In this document: in pieces, positions 27,340-36,781 of the stretch | How positions within the stretch are numbered: the stretch's first letter is position 1 | How the letters are laid out: every line of letters begins with the position of its first letter | Source of the DNA: Bog-473 sp963787485 | GTDB taxonomy: Bacteria; Actinomycetota; Acidimicrobiia; Acidimicrobiales; RAAP-2 | Assembly: GCA_963787485.1 (NCBI GenBank) | Contig: CAWBDF010000001.1 | Coordinates: 62,001-126,000, forward strand | Direction: 5' to 3' | DNA length: 64,000 bases | Translations under genes and position numbers: made by a program | Notes under the pieces: model-generated | Databases searched by the model: none | What the model saw: the letters and a program-made list of their open reading frames with translations, nothing else | What the model was told of the DNA's origin: nothing

Positions 27340-28809
27340 TCACTCGACGCGAGCAAACACGGAGCGGGACAGTGGGCCACGCTCGCCGATCGCTGACAGC
27401 AGAACGGCGACCGTGGCGGCACCCCCCAGGAAGAATGCCGTGAGCGAGAAGGCGTGGTCCACGGTGTTGGGCGAGAACGACGTACCGCCTGCCAGATCAA
27501 AGACCAGCGACGTCAGGGCAAGTCCGAGTGCCGTGCCAATGCCGCGCGTCATGTTCAGCACGCCTGAGGCCAAGCCGGACTGCTGCTCAGGGACCGACCC
27601 CATGATCGCCGCGTTGTTGGGCGGGGTGAAGCAACCCAATCCAATACCGACGAACGCCAGAAGGGCCAGGAAGCCGAGCGTCGTCGGACGCAGCGCGCCC
27701 AGGGCGAACAGCCCGATCGCCACGAGCGACATCCCCCCGACGGTCAGGGGGCGCGCCCCGAGGCGGTCAGCTAGGCGCCCGGCGAACGGTGCCACCACAC
27801 CGAGGGCCAGCGGCATCATCATGAGCTCGAGGCCGGCCTGCCCGGCACCGATCCCCAGTCCCCGCTCGAAATAGAAGGGGACGAGGAAGAGCACGCCGAA
27901 CATGACCAGGTAGGACAGCAGCCCACTCGTGATGCCCCACCGAAAACGGGTCCTTCGGAACAACGTGAGATCGAGCATCGGGTCGGGCGCGTGTCGTTCC
28001 CACATCACGAAGGCCATCGCAAGGGCCAGTCCGACGACGATCACCCCCAAGATCAACGGCGAAGACCACCCGACCGCATTCCCGAACGAGATAGCCGAGA
28101 GGAGAGCCACCACGGCCGGGAAGAACATCGACAACCCCTTCCAGTCGAACGGCACTCGTTCTTGCAGATGGAGGCTGCGGGGGATGAGCAACAGGCCGGC
28201 GATCATGCCGAGCACCCCGAAGGGCACATTGACCATGAAGATCAGGCGCCAACCGCCGGCCGCCAGGAGCAGCCCGCCGACCGACGGGCCGAGGGCGAGT
28301 CCGATCGCCTGGGCAGCTCCCTGGATACCGATCGCCTTGCCCAGCGAAGCCCGAGGCACCGCAATCACGATGATGGCCACGCTGTTGGCTTGCAGCATGG
28401 CGGCACCGACTGCCTGCAGGACTCGGAACGCGATGAGGGCACCGAGAGTTGGAGCGAGGCCACAGAGTGCTGAGCCGATCACGAACACGGCAAACCCGTA
28501 GACGTAGAGGAGCTTGCGACCCCACATGTCAGCGAAGCGACCAACTGCGGTCACCGTTGCCACGAGCACCAACAGGTAACTCAGACCCACCCAAGTGACC
28601 GCCCCCACGCTGGCGTGAAAGGTCCGCTGCAATGTGGGTAGGGCCACCGTGACGATGCTGGCGTCGAGTTGACCCATGAACGCCCCGACGCACACGGCCC
28701 CGACCGCGAGCCAATAGGCGTTCTCCCTGTTGCGGATGGACGCGGGCCGACCTGGCTCGACCAGGAGTCGGTGCCATCCGACGGGTTGGAGTGCCTCGTC
28801 AGTGTCCAC
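27340..28809 (-). CDS. DHA2-family MFS multidrug efflux transporter
   Basis: A 489-residue protein from GTG 28809 with 14 predicted helices, the size and helix number of the DHA2 (EmrB/QacA-like) group. Motif A-like GRFADMWGRKLLY follows helix 2. The start of helix 1 reads LDASIVTVALPTLQ, the DHA2 motif D. RVLQAVGAAML in helix 4 and the motif C-like LALGPSVGGLL complete the pattern. Proton-driven efflux of drugs is the usual role. It is divergent from a LysR gene that probably controls it. Confidence 0.9.
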   Translation of the reverse strand: MDTDEALQPVGWHRLLVEPGRPASIRNRENAYWLAVGAVCVGAFMGQLDASIVTVALPTLQRTFHASVGAVTWVGLSYLLVLVATVTAVGRFADMWGRKLLYVYGFAVFVIGSALCGLAPTLGALIAFRVLQAVGAAMLQANSVAIIVIAVPRASLGKAIGIQGAAQAIGLALGPSVGGLLLAAGGWRLIFMVNVPFGVLGMIAGLLLIPRSLHLQERVPFDWKGLSMFFPAVVALLSAISFGNAVGWSSPLILGVIVVGLALAMAFVMWERHAPDPMLDLTLFRRTRFRWGITSGLLSYLVMFGVLFLVPFYFERGLGIGAGQAGLELMMMPLALGVVAPFAGRLADRLGARPLTVGGMSLVAIGLFALGALRPTTLGFLALLAFVGIGLGCFTPPNNAAIMGSVPEQQSGLASGVLNMTRGIGTALGLALTSLVFDLAGGTSFSPNTVDHAFSLTAFFLGGAATVAVLLSAIGERGPLSRSVFARVE

Positions 28810-28855
28810 CTGATGATGGTGTCCCGCTTCGGACCAGAAGTCACATCGAGATTTC

Positions 28856-28875
28856 TGAGCTAATCGATAAGCTAA
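28856..28875. promoter_or_regulatory. LysR binding site between divergent genes
   Basis: TGAGCTAATCGATAAGCTAA is an imperfect palindrome centred on ATCGAT. It contains T-N11-A spacings, the usual LysR-type contact pattern, and lies 4 bp before the LysR start and about 46 bp upstream of the MFS gene. Confidence 0.5.
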
Positions 28876-28879
28876 GCAA

Positions 28880-29794
28880 ATGGAAAACCGAAAGCTCGCC
28901 TACTTCGTGGCCGTGGTCGACCACGGAGGATTCACGGCGGCATCGAAGGCGGTCTTTGTCTCCCAACCCGCCTTGTCGCTGGCGGTCAAGGACCTCGAAG
29001 CCGAGGTCGGAGCGCAGCTCTTCACCCGGATCGGCCACCGGGTCCGCCTGACGGCTGCTGGGTCAGCCCTGCTCGATCCAGCCCGCCAAGTCCTGCGCGA
29101 CATCGAGACTGGACGAGCTGCAGTGGCGGCAGTCACGGGACTGTTGTCGGGATCACTGTCCCTGGCCAGCCTGCCCACACTGGCCGCCGACCCGATGGCC
29201 ACCATGGTGGGAGAGTTCCGGCGTCACTACCAAGGAGTCAGGGTCGACCTCGCGGCCCCCGAGGACAGCGACGACCTCTTCGCCTTGGTGGAGTCGGGCA
29301 CGTGTGAGCTCGGTCTCACCGACGCGGCCGACGTCCCCCAGACCCTCGCAGCCATCGCCTTGGGGACCCAGGAGCTCGTGTTCATCCTGCCCCCAGGCTC
29401 GGCGCCGACCAGCGGAGATCTTCTCGAGGCACTCGAACTCGGTGAGATACCACTTGTGGTGGCCCCGGTCGGCACATCGACGCGGCGGTTGCTCGATCAG
29501 CAGTTTGGAGCGCTGGGCCGTCAACCAACGCTCGCCGTGATCTCGGCGCAGCGCGAAGCGATCCTTCCCCTCGTGGTGGCGGGCGCCGGCGCCGCTCTCG
29601 TCCCAGAAGCCATGGCGCTGATCGCCGAGAAGCTCGGGGCGGTTGTGGCGCGACCGACGCCACCGGCGGTCCGGGATCTCGTCCTGGTGCACCGCCTCGG
29701 ACCGCTGTCCCCCGCTGCGTCCCGATTCGTGGAACTGTCAACGGGCGAGAACCTCACCGATGGACCGATTCAGTTCGCTGGAATTGCCAACTGA
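28880..29794 (+). CDS. LysR-family transcriptional regulator
   Basis: A 304-residue protein. The N-terminal winged HTH is typical (YFVAVVDHGGFTAASKAVF, then SQPALSLAVKDLE, then GAQLFTR). The C-terminal substrate-binding domain covers residues 90-300 with the two-lobed pattern (GSLSLASLPTLA, ELVFILPPGS). Divergent from the DHA2 pump across about 70 bp holding a palindrome, so it probably regulates the pump and itself. The inducer is unknown. Confidence 0.9.
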   Translation: MENRKLAYFVAVVDHGGFTAASKAVFVSQPALSLAVKDLEAEVGAQLFTRIGHRVRLTAAGSALLDPARQVLRDIETGRAAVAAVTGLLSGSLSLASLPTLAADPMATMVGEFRRHYQGVRVDLAAPEDSDDLFALVESGTCELGLTDAADVPQTLAAIALGTQELVFILPPGSAPTSGDLLEALELGEIPLVVAPVGTSTRRLLDQQFGALGRQPTLAVISAQREAILPLVVAGAGAALVPEAMALIAEKLGAVVARPTPPAVRDLVLVHRLGPLSPAASRFVELSTGENLTDGPIQFAGIAN

Positions 29795-29882
29795 AGTGAG
29801 TCCCTGGAGCGAGCAGCTTCAGTCGCACGCCAGAACTCAACATGGTGGCGAGCGGACGAACTCGCTCTGGGGAGCCTGATAG

Positions 29883-30419
29883 CTACTCCGGGCTTGCTCC
29901 GTCGACGTTCGAACGCTGGAGATATGTACGCATACGGACACGCCCACCCTCACCCAGCGCGCCAAGCAGGCTGTGCAGGGCGTCGAATCCAGTGTCCCCG
30001 AGCTCGGAACGCAGCCGGCGTTCGATCCCACGCACTGCTTTTCGCTGGGCGCCGAGGTACTCGGCCCCCCGGGGAGTGAGGGTCACGGACTTCTCGCGCC
30101 CACTCGTCGCCGAATCGGCAACCGACAGATAGCCACGGTCACGCAGGCGCCCGACTACCTTGCTGGCTCCCTGGCGGGTGATGCCGAGTTCGCGTCCGAT
30201 GGCCGAGATCGTTGATCCGGTCTGACCCCAGCACATCCGAAGCACCCGCCCGTCGGGAAATCGTCGCTCCCCGAATCCTGCATCCGCCATCGCAGCGTCG
30301 AGTCGAAGCTGATACCCAACCCAGGCCTGCCGGAGAGCAGGTCCCAGGCTTTCCGACGACGGGCGAGTCGAATCGTCGGCTCTGGCTTCGGCATCCGAAG
30401 GAGACATGTCAGAAACCAT
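29883..30419 (-). CDS. MarR-family transcriptional regulator
   Basis: A 178-residue protein from ATG 30419 (ATG 30407 is possible). The winged HTH reads TGSTISAIGRELGITRQGAS, then VVGRLRDRGYL and the wing DSATSGREKSVTLTPRG. A long polar N-terminal extension precedes the dimerisation helix. It is divergent from the RCC1-ABC transporter operon and may regulate it; no clear palindrome is seen between them. Confidence 0.85.
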   Translation of the reverse strand: MVSDMSPSDAEARADDSTRPSSESLGPALRQAWVGYQLRLDAAMADAGFGERRFPDGRVLRMCWGQTGSTISAIGRELGITRQGASKVVGRLRDRGYLSVADSATSGREKSVTLTPRGAEYLGAQRKAVRGIERRLRSELGDTGFDALHSLLGALGEGGRVRMRTYLQRSNVDGASPE

Positions 30420-30484
30420 ACGGGAGATGTTAGCGAATTGTAAACTGGGTTGACAGTTGGGACCTGGCGTTCGATACTTCGAAG

Positions 30485-31702
30485 ATGCTGCGGGCCATCA
30501 CCACCAAACACCCGTGGCCCCGGCGTGGCGCAGCTCTGGTGTTCGTGTCGGCCCTGGTGCTCACCTTTTGCAGTTCCGAGAGCGGGGGTTCTCAACCTCT
30601 CTCCACCACGGTTGTCTACAGATTCGGCGTGGTCGGAAACCGGGGCGCCATCAGTCAGCTGCAACTCGATCGGCCGACTCCTGTCCGCGGCATCAGTGGC
30701 CGGGTCGTGCAGATCGCCACCTCAAACTCTGACGGCTACGCGCTGACCTCGAGCGGGTCGGTGTGGGCCTGGGGGGTGGCCAGCTACGGCGAACTCGGGA
30801 ACGAAACGCACCCTGCCTATTCCACCAGGGCGGTCAAGGTCGGCATTCCCCCCGGGATCAAGATCACTTCCCTGGCCAACCCGATGCCCTTCGACGGTGC
30901 GTTGGCCATCGACTCCCATGGCCACGTCTGGGGGTGGGGCCTCAACGCCTATGGCGACCTCTGCCTGTCCGGTCTCACGGAACTGCGTCCGAGTGAGCTT
31001 TCTCTGAGCGACGTCACCCTGGCTACCGGAGCCCGGACGCACTCGCTCTTCGACTCGGCGGGCAAGGTCTACGCGTGTGGCTCAGGTGAGTACGGCGTCC
31101 TGGGCACCGGCTCCACCACGAGTAGCTCCACTCCGGTCCCCGTTGTCGGCCTGCCGAGCACGGCGCGAGTGACGGCGCTCACATCGTCGTGGGAGGGTTC
31201 GGGGGCGCTCCTCGGCGACGGGGTCTACTTCGACTGGGGCTACAACGCCGCCGGTCAGCTCGGTAACGGCACCACCACCGACAGCGCCGTCCCGGTCCCG
31301 GTCATGCTGCCCGCAGCCGTGCACGTGGTGTTCCAGGGTGGAAGCGGAGCCAAGAACGGCCAGACGGTCGCCATCTTGGCCAATGGCTCGGTATGGGCCT
31401 GGGGCGACAATGACCGGGGTCAGCTGGGCGTCGGAACCAGGGTCGGCTCGGACATTCCCCTGCGCGTCGACGTCCCAAAAGGGGTGACCTTCGTCAAGGT
31501 CAGTTCTGGCGGCTACGCCAGCTACGCCATCGGCCGCTCGGGCGAACTCTGGGCCTGGGGTGACAACACGAGTGGGCAGCTCGGGACCGGGAGTGCCAAC
31601 ACCATCGCCACCACGCCGGTCAGTGTGGGCATCCGCCTGACGCAGGTCTCGTCGACTGCCCAGAACGTGGCCGCTCTCCACAGCAACATCGGGCTTTCTT
31701 GA
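30485..31702 (+). CDS. RCC1-repeat exported protein
   Basis: A 405-residue protein. A signal-like segment (ALVFVSALVLTFCSS) with a Cys at about residue 29 suggests a lipoprotein or secreted protein. The rest is a beta-propeller of RCC1-type repeats, each with a Trp-Gly core: SVWAWGVASYGELG, HVWGWGLNAYGDL, YACGSGEYGVLG, WAWGDNDRGQLG and WAWGDNTSGQLG. In bacteria such propellers are usually extracytoplasmic with unknown binding partners. Its stop overlaps the start of the ABC transporter ATPase gene as TGATG, so it belongs to that operon. Confidence 0.85.
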   Translation: MLRAITTKHPWPRRGAALVFVSALVLTFCSSESGGSQPLSTTVVYRFGVVGNRGAISQLQLDRPTPVRGISGRVVQIATSNSDGYALTSSGSVWAWGVASYGELGNETHPAYSTRAVKVGIPPGIKITSLANPMPFDGALAIDSHGHVWGWGLNAYGDLCLSGLTELRPSELSLSDVTLATGARTHSLFDSAGKVYACGSGEYGVLGTGSTTSSSTPVPVVGLPSTARVTALTSSWEGSGALLGDGVYFDWGYNAAGQLGNGTTTDSAVPVPVMLPAAVHVVFQGGSGAKNGQTVAILANGSVWAWGDNDRGQLGVGTRVGSDIPLRVDVPKGVTFVKVSSGGYASYAIGRSGELWAWGDNTSGQLGTGSANTIATTPVSVGIRLTQVSSTAQNVAALHSNIGLS

Positions 31703-32943
31703 TGGACACCCGTCTCATCGCGCTCGGAGGCTCGCACCTCCTCGGCGGCTCCCACGGCCACCACGGCCTGAGAATCCTCATTCTCGTGATCGTGGTGATA
31801 GCTCTCCTCGTCGGCGTCGTCCTGCTGGTTCGGCGCTCCCGAGCACGCCGGTCGTCTGCGAGCGCGGCGTCACCGACCGGCACTGGCCCTGTTGCGGCCA
31901 TTGACGGTACAGGGCCGCGGACGCCGCGGCCGAACGCTGCAATGCCGGCCGATCCGCCCCCCACGCGAACCCCATTCTCCGCCGCAGGAACGGCGAACAC
32001 CATCCAGGCCGCGCAGCTGACCAAGCGATTCGGGGAGAAGGTGGCCGTCGACGGGCTGAGCTTCGAAGTGAGACCCGGACAGGTCACCGGCTTCCTCGGA
32101 CCGAACGGGGCGGGCAAGTCGACGACGATGCGGATGATCATGGGGCTGGACCGACCCGACTCGGGTTCGGTCAGGGTGAACGGACGCCCGTACCACGGCC
32201 TGGCCTGGCCGCTGCGCGAAGTGGGAGCCCTCCTCGAAGCAAAAGCCATCCACCCAGGCCGGACCGCTTATGCCCACCTGTGGATGCTGGCCAAGACGAA
32301 CCAGGTCCCGCAGCGTCGGGTCGACGAGGTGCTCGGCCTGGTCGGCCTTTCCTCGGTCGCCGGGCAGCGGGCTGGCGAGTTCTCACTCGGCATGGGCCAG
32401 CGTCTCGGCATTGCCGCTGCCCTGCTGGGCGACCCCGGGGTGCTGATGTTCGACGAGCCGGTCAACGGACTCGACACCGACGGCATCCGCTGGGTTCGCC
32501 AGCTCCTGCGCCGCCTGGCGTCGGAGGGTCGTGCCGTCTTGGTGTCGAGCCACCTAATGAGCGAGATGGCCCAGACCGCCGATCAGCTAGTGGTCATCGG
32601 CCGGGGACGGCTCATCGCCGAGATGCCGGTGAGCGAGTTCACCGCCCGCTACGCGCGGGGCTACGTCCGGGTGCGCTCGCCGCAGCTCGATGAGCTGTGG
32701 ATTGCCCTTGAAGAAGCGGGCGCCTCGGTTTCGTATGGGGAGGGAGACCGCTCCATCTCGGTACGCGGGATGAGCCAGGACACCGTCGGAGAGATCGCTT
32801 TTCGGCACTCGATCATGCTCCACGAACTGGCCCCTCAAGCCGCCTCCCTCGAGGAAGCCTTCGTTGAGTCCACCGAAGGCGAGGTCGAGTTCGGGGGTCA
32901 GCGCGAGACGCCCTCAACCGACGCGATGGAAGGAGGAGCATGA
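31702..32943 (+). CDS. ABC transporter ATPase with an N-terminal membrane anchor
   Basis: A 413-residue protein from ATG 31702, overlapping the RCC1 stop. The first 50 residues hold a His/Gly-rich start and one transmembrane helix (ILILVIVVIALLVGVVLLV) with a basic stop-transfer. A Pro-rich linker follows to about 95. The ATPase domain then has Walker A GPNGAGKST, the signature FSLGMGQRLGIA, Walker B VLMFDEP and the switch His in VSSHLMSEM. Ordinary ABC-2 ATPases lack the helix. The permease follows with an ATGA overlap. Export of an antibiotic, lipid or protein is likely. Confidence 0.85.
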   Translation: MDTRLIALGGSHLLGGSHGHHGLRILILVIVVIALLVGVVLLVRRSRARRSSASAASPTGTGPVAAIDGTGPRTPRPNAAMPADPPPTRTPFSAAGTANTIQAAQLTKRFGEKVAVDGLSFEVRPGQVTGFLGPNGAGKSTTMRMIMGLDRPDSGSVRVNGRPYHGLAWPLREVGALLEAKAIHPGRTAYAHLWMLAKTNQVPQRRVDEVLGLVGLSSVAGQRAGEFSLGMGQRLGIAAALLGDPGVLMFDEPVNGLDTDGIRWVRQLLRRLASEGRAVLVSSHLMSEMAQTADQLVVIGRGRLIAEMPVSEFTARYARGYVRVRSPQLDELWIALEEAGASVSYGEGDRSISVRGMSQDTVGEIAFRHSIMLHELAPQAASLEEAFVESTEGEVEFGGQRETPSTDAMEGGA

Positions 32944-33770
32944 CCACCACAACGCCTGCTTTGAGCACCTTGGGGGATCCGCCTTCGGGTCACTACGGGC
33001 TGGGCGGGGTGCTCTCGTCGGAGTGGACCAAGCTCACGAGCGTCCGCTCGACCGTCTGGACGTTGGTGATCACTGCCCTCGCCGGCGTCGGCATCGGGGC
33101 CCTCGTCACGTCCGCCCAAGCAGCCCGGTTCTCGACCCGCTCGCTGGCCGCCCGCCTGGCCTTCGACCCCACCCGTTCCAGCCTTTCGGGCATGCTCTTC
33201 GCCCAGCTCGCCATCGGGATCCTCGGCGTGCTGATCGTGAGCGCCGAGTACAGCACCGGCACGATCCGGGCCACCTTTGCCGCCGTGCCCCGGCGCCCGA
33301 TGGTCTTGGTGGCCAAGGTCGCCCTCTTTGCCGTGGTGGCCTTCGTGGTCGGTGAAATCGTCTCCTTCGTCGCCTTCCTGCTTGGTCAGCACATCCTTTC
33401 GGGCAAGACGCCGACCGCCTCGCTGTCGGACCCGACCGTACTGCGGGCGGTCATCAGTGCCGGCCTTTACCTCACCGCACTCGGGCTGCTGGCCCTGGGA
33501 TTGGCCACCATCATCCGCCACACCGCGGCCGCGATCAGCACGTTCGTCGGTTTGCTCTTCATCCTCCCGATCATCGCCGACGTCCTGCCCTCGTCCTTCG
33601 CCAACGACGTGGACCGGTTCTTGCCCGCCGATATCGGGGCCCGGATGATGAGCGCCAACTATCACGGCGCCGATTCGTTCGGCCCCTGGCTCAGCTTCGC
33701 GCTACTGGGCGGCTACGTAGTCGCCGTGCTGATCGCCGGTGGCGTGCTGCTCGTCCGTCGGGACGCCTGA
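32940..33770 (+). CDS. ABC-2-type transporter permease
   Basis: A 276-residue protein whose ATG overlaps the ATPase stop. It has an N-terminal cytoplasmic segment (LSSEWTKLTSVRSTVWTLV, the typical ABC-2 opening) and six helices, ending in VVAVLIAGGVLLVRRDA. It forms the membrane part of the exporter with the preceding ATPase. It is the third gene of the RCC1-ATPase-permease operon. Substrate unknown. Confidence 0.88.
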   Translation: MTTTTPALSTLGDPPSGHYGLGGVLSSEWTKLTSVRSTVWTLVITALAGVGIGALVTSAQAARFSTRSLAARLAFDPTRSSLSGMLFAQLAIGILGVLIVSAEYSTGTIRATFAAVPRRPMVLVAKVALFAVVAFVVGEIVSFVAFLLGQHILSGKTPTASLSDPTVLRAVISAGLYLTALGLLALGLATIIRHTAAAISTFVGLLFILPIIADVLPSSFANDVDRFLPADIGARMMSANYHGADSFGPWLSFALLGGYVVAVLIAGGVLLVRRDA

Positions 33771-34033
33771 TATGGGTCCGAGCAGCGCTCGAGGGTCCGT
33801 TGACTGCCTGGTTCGTTGATGCGCCAGGCTGTCGACCGATCGATCTGCGCCAATTCCCGCTCGGTTTGCACATCGAACACCGTGGGCTCGTCAGCGTCGC
33901 GCCTTCATGCAGGACGCCGATGGGTGAACCACGAACGAGTGCCCTGACGGAAGGTCTCGATCCGGCCCCGCCCGTTCATATACAGCGTTATGGGGCAGTC
34001 CATCCATAGCGAGGACCGGCATCGGGAGTGGAT

Positions 34034-34249
34034 CTACTGCATCGGTGGGTCGTCCCGTTGTAGCCATCGCTTGGGTGGTGGATACACGAACCTAGCGATC
34101 GTCGCCGACACCCAGCAGAGGGTCCAACCCGCGAACACCAGGAGAACGTTGTGGAGTGTTCCGTTCTTCGCCTTCGCAGCGGCGATTGCAAGGAGGATGC
34201 CCCACCACCAGGAAACAGCCGATGCTATAAACCCAATAGTTCCGCTGCT
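34034..34249 (-). pseudogene. C-terminal fragment of a small membrane protein
   Basis: The minus-strand frame is open from an in-frame stop at 34250-34252 down to TAG at 34034 but has no ATG, GTG or TTG near its beginning. It encodes two good helices (AVSWWWGILLAIAAAK and NVLLVFAGWTLCWVSATIA) and a basic end (YPPPKRWLQRDD). The natural composition argues for a real but start-less gene. About 260 bp between the permease and this fragment show nothing clear. Confidence 0.45.
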
Positions 34250-34639
34250 TCAACATGTGTCCTCGACTCCCGCGCGTCACTCATTGTGCAAATCGCATTC
34301 CTGGGAGGAAGATCACTCGTTGGGCGCGATCATCGTGTGATGAGAAGGCGTCCCTCTGGTGCCGGTCAGCCACTCCTCACCAAGCCTGTCGGTCATGGAG
34401 TTCGTATATGTCGCCACGGTGTCCAAGCATACGGAGGAGTAATTCCCATCACCTTGTTGCTGTTCTTCTTACGCCGATCGGTGTAAGACAGAACTATGAA
34501 CCACCGTCGTGAAAGATCCGGTGTTGTCCCGGCAACCAGGGGCGGAGACACGTCGCTGGGCATGGGTAACCAGGTTGGAGCGACCATCCGACTGTAGCGA
34601 GCCCCGAATCGAATTTGGGCCGCGTTTCCGACCCTGGTT
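34250..34639. other. Gap without a supported gene
   Basis: About 390 bp. Frames on both strands give irregular translations. No hairpin or operator stands out. Confidence 0.4.
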
Positions 34640-35020
34640 GTGGTCCGGACCGCATCCCGGCTCGGCCGGGGCCGGGGCCGGGGCCAACGCCGGAGCCCCG
34701 CAATCGGTGAGGGAGGTGTTCTCAGCGTCTTCCTCGACCGATCGAAGGTGGGCGCCATCTTGCCGAACCAGATCAAGGTGTACCAAGCCTCACCTGGGGA
34801 ACATACCTTGAGTCTGCACTTCCTCGGGAGCTTGCGGCGATCGAGGAAACTCGCTGTTCCCCTAACCGAGGGCGAGGAGAAGCAGTTCGTCTGTTTGCTG
34901 AACGCGTTCGCATGGCCCTCCATCCGGGCCGCCACTCCCAATGATGTCGCTGCAATGGAACGGTGGCAGTCTCCCCACCTGTTGACGCCTCGGAGCCTGC
35001 CTGAGGACGATACGAGGTAG
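34640..35020 (+). CDS. Hypothetical protein, C-terminal part reliable
   Basis: The frame is open for 126 residues. From about residue 28 it reads as a coherent domain: VLSVFLDRSKVGAILPNQ, then ASPGEHTLSLHF and LTEGEEKQFVCLL. This is the pattern of small beta-sandwich proteins with a V-G-x-I turn and a P-G-x-H strand. The first 25 residues are encoded by a GGCCGG repeat (34665-34685) that is prone to slippage, so the true N-terminus may lie in another frame. Family not recognised by name. Confidence 0.45.
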   Translation: MVRTASRLGRGRGRGQRRSPAIGEGGVLSVFLDRSKVGAILPNQIKVYQASPGEHTLSLHFLGSLRRSRKLAVPLTEGEEKQFVCLLNAFAWPSIRAATPNDVAAMERWQSPHLLTPRSLPEDDTR

Positions 35021-35160
35021 CGCATTATGCCGGGCGTGTATCTCTCGGCACGGGAACTCAGACTGACTGTCCCCATGATGCCGAACTGCCCCAGAGTCCC
35101 GGCAGCGAGGCTGGGCTACCCAGAACCCGTCCGCCTCGGCACGTTGCGGCGGGTTGAATG

Positions 35161-36035
35161 TCAGCGACGCAACGTTGTGCAGATTTCTGCACGGTGTCGC
35201 TCCAAGTGAACCTGGTCTCCCGACGATGCGTCGGGGCCAAGGGTCCCACTCACTCTCCCAGTTAGTTCAGGAGCGTCAAGAGGTTCGGGGGCACCGAACA
35301 CGTCCTCCAACCACATGGTGCGCTCGCTCGACCAATACCGGAGCATCGTCGCCCACCATCGTCTAGATCGCTCACGTAGCCCTCGCTCGTGAGAAACCCT
35401 GCCCAGCTGAGATGTACTCCCTGGTAATCATGAGCCACCGCCCCCCAGTCGGGGAGGATGTGGTGAGCGACGACAGAACGAAGGGCGTTCTGGCCTGATA
35501 CCGCCAAGAGCGGACGGGTGTCCTGCAGTTGCTGGTTTCGGCCCGGCAACTCCCAGCCAGAGTGCTCCTGGTTCGCCACCTTCGGATATGTCTCGACCGG
35601 GCGCACCCAGTCCGACGGTTGGTCAACCTTCCACAGGCGGACCGCTGGTCGCACGGGTACACGCCACCGGCTAATCGACCCTCCGTACATATCCCATGCG
35701 CCAATGAGGTCGTCGTGGATTTCGGATGGAGGGTCCGTGACTGTCCAGAACCCGCTCAACGTGAACTCGCCGCCGTACACGCTTCTAAAATCATTGAATG
35801 CTGGGGTGGGCGACGTACCACTTCGGGCTATCGCTCCACCAGCATTCTTGCGACGCCATGTCCGGTGCTCCTGCCAGTTGGGACCCGAAGCGTCGACAAA
35901 TCGCTTCGGCGATTGGTCCCTTGCGGACGCAAGTTCGTAGGCCGAGGCGAGTGAGTTGGGAGCGCCCGGACTCCACGGACCGGCAAGATGATTAGCAGCG
36001 TCGAGTGCCAAGTCCAGCAGGGCGCCGGCGGTCAT
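35161..36035 (-). pseudogene. Hypothetical protein with a late frameshift
   Basis: From ATG 36035 the frame is coherent for about 230 residues (AWDMYGGSISRWRVPVRPA, WELPGRNQQLQDTRPLL, VAHHILPDWGAVAHDYQGVH). A one-base shift near 35346 then moves the continuation MLRYWSSERTMWLEDVF into the next frame, which stops at 35161. Repaired, the protein would be about 290 residues. It has no signal peptide or membrane helix and I do not recognise the family. As given, translation runs on to 35262 in the wrong frame. Confidence 0.55.
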
Positions 36036-36268
36036 CTGATCGACCTGCTCGACCCCAGTTGCGCGGCGCTCGGGTCGCTATCAGACAAGGCGTCGAAGGA
36101 AAGAGAGTCCTCCCGATCTGCGACTTCTATGCGATCCAAAAGCGTCACCCCGATTGGGGCGGCGAGAAGGTCCTAACGGCTAGATCCACGCCCACATCAT
36201 GTCGGATTGCACCGCTCGCTATTGCCGCCCGCACCGATTATCGAGCGGGACCCTCTCGGGTCCCAGGA

Positions 36269-36300
36269 CTATCCCCATGGATTCGCAGGGTGTCACCCCA
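36269..36300 (+). repeat. Dispersed hairpin repeat, degenerate copy
   Basis: CTATCCCCATGG is conserved with the copies at 16028 and 24219 and is followed by GCAGGGTGTCACC. The left arm of the hairpin has changed, so pairing is lost. Confidence 0.45.
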
Positions 36301-36419
36301 GGCCGGCGATGATGATGTGGAACGGCCTGTCAACCTCCCGCGCGAAGGTCCTTGGCACTGTCTTTTGACCGCGACGCACCAGAGGTGCGGCGCTTGATCG
36401 CTTTGAGCAGTCGGTGGGG

Positions 36420-36483
36420 CCCCTGTGTCAACACGGAGCGCCCGGAGCCCGAAGGGTGAGGACGAACGGTGTTGACACAGGGG
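36420..36483. repeat. Perfect 15-bp inverted repeat
   Basis: CCCCTGTGTCAACAC at 36420-36434 is mirrored exactly by GTGTTGACACAGGGG at 36469-36483, with a 34-bp GC-rich spacer. It could form a long stem-loop in RNA, act as a terminator, or be a paired protein-binding site. No gene of its own lies inside. Confidence 0.7.
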
Positions 36484-36781
36484 AGGAGGCTGCTACTCGC
36501 CCCTGTGCGATAGCGGTGGTGGTCGAGCGAGCCATCGACGACGCGCCGGAGCGCAGTGGATCGGAGAACCGCCACGATGATGTGCGCGAGTCGGAATCGC
36601 AGAAAAGCCATTCGCAGTTAGTTGCCTCGGAATAGGGGCGCCCATGACATCCTCACAAGGAGCGATGGTGGGCTGAACGCCGGCGAGGATCGGATCTGCT
36701 GCGGCGGTGCTCCGGCGCGTCGTGGAGAGCTCGCTCAGACGCGGCGCCGATCGCGCGCTGAGCGACGGGAAGATCACGGGG

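Larger units (their letters stand above)
36036..36781. other. Gap of about 750 bp next to an IS110 copy
   Basis: No supported gene. A short plus-strand piece near 36110-36170 (LPICDFYAIQKRHPDWGGEK) reads naturally but has no context. The segment contains the dispersed repeat at 36269-36300 and a perfect 15-bp inverted repeat at 36420-36483. The 3' part probably includes the right end of the IS110 element. Confidence 0.4.

Noticed and set aside
34665..34685. GGCCGG tandem repeat as a possible regulatory microsatellite
   Set aside because: Only about three and a half units long; noted as a possible slippage site but too short to call a feature.
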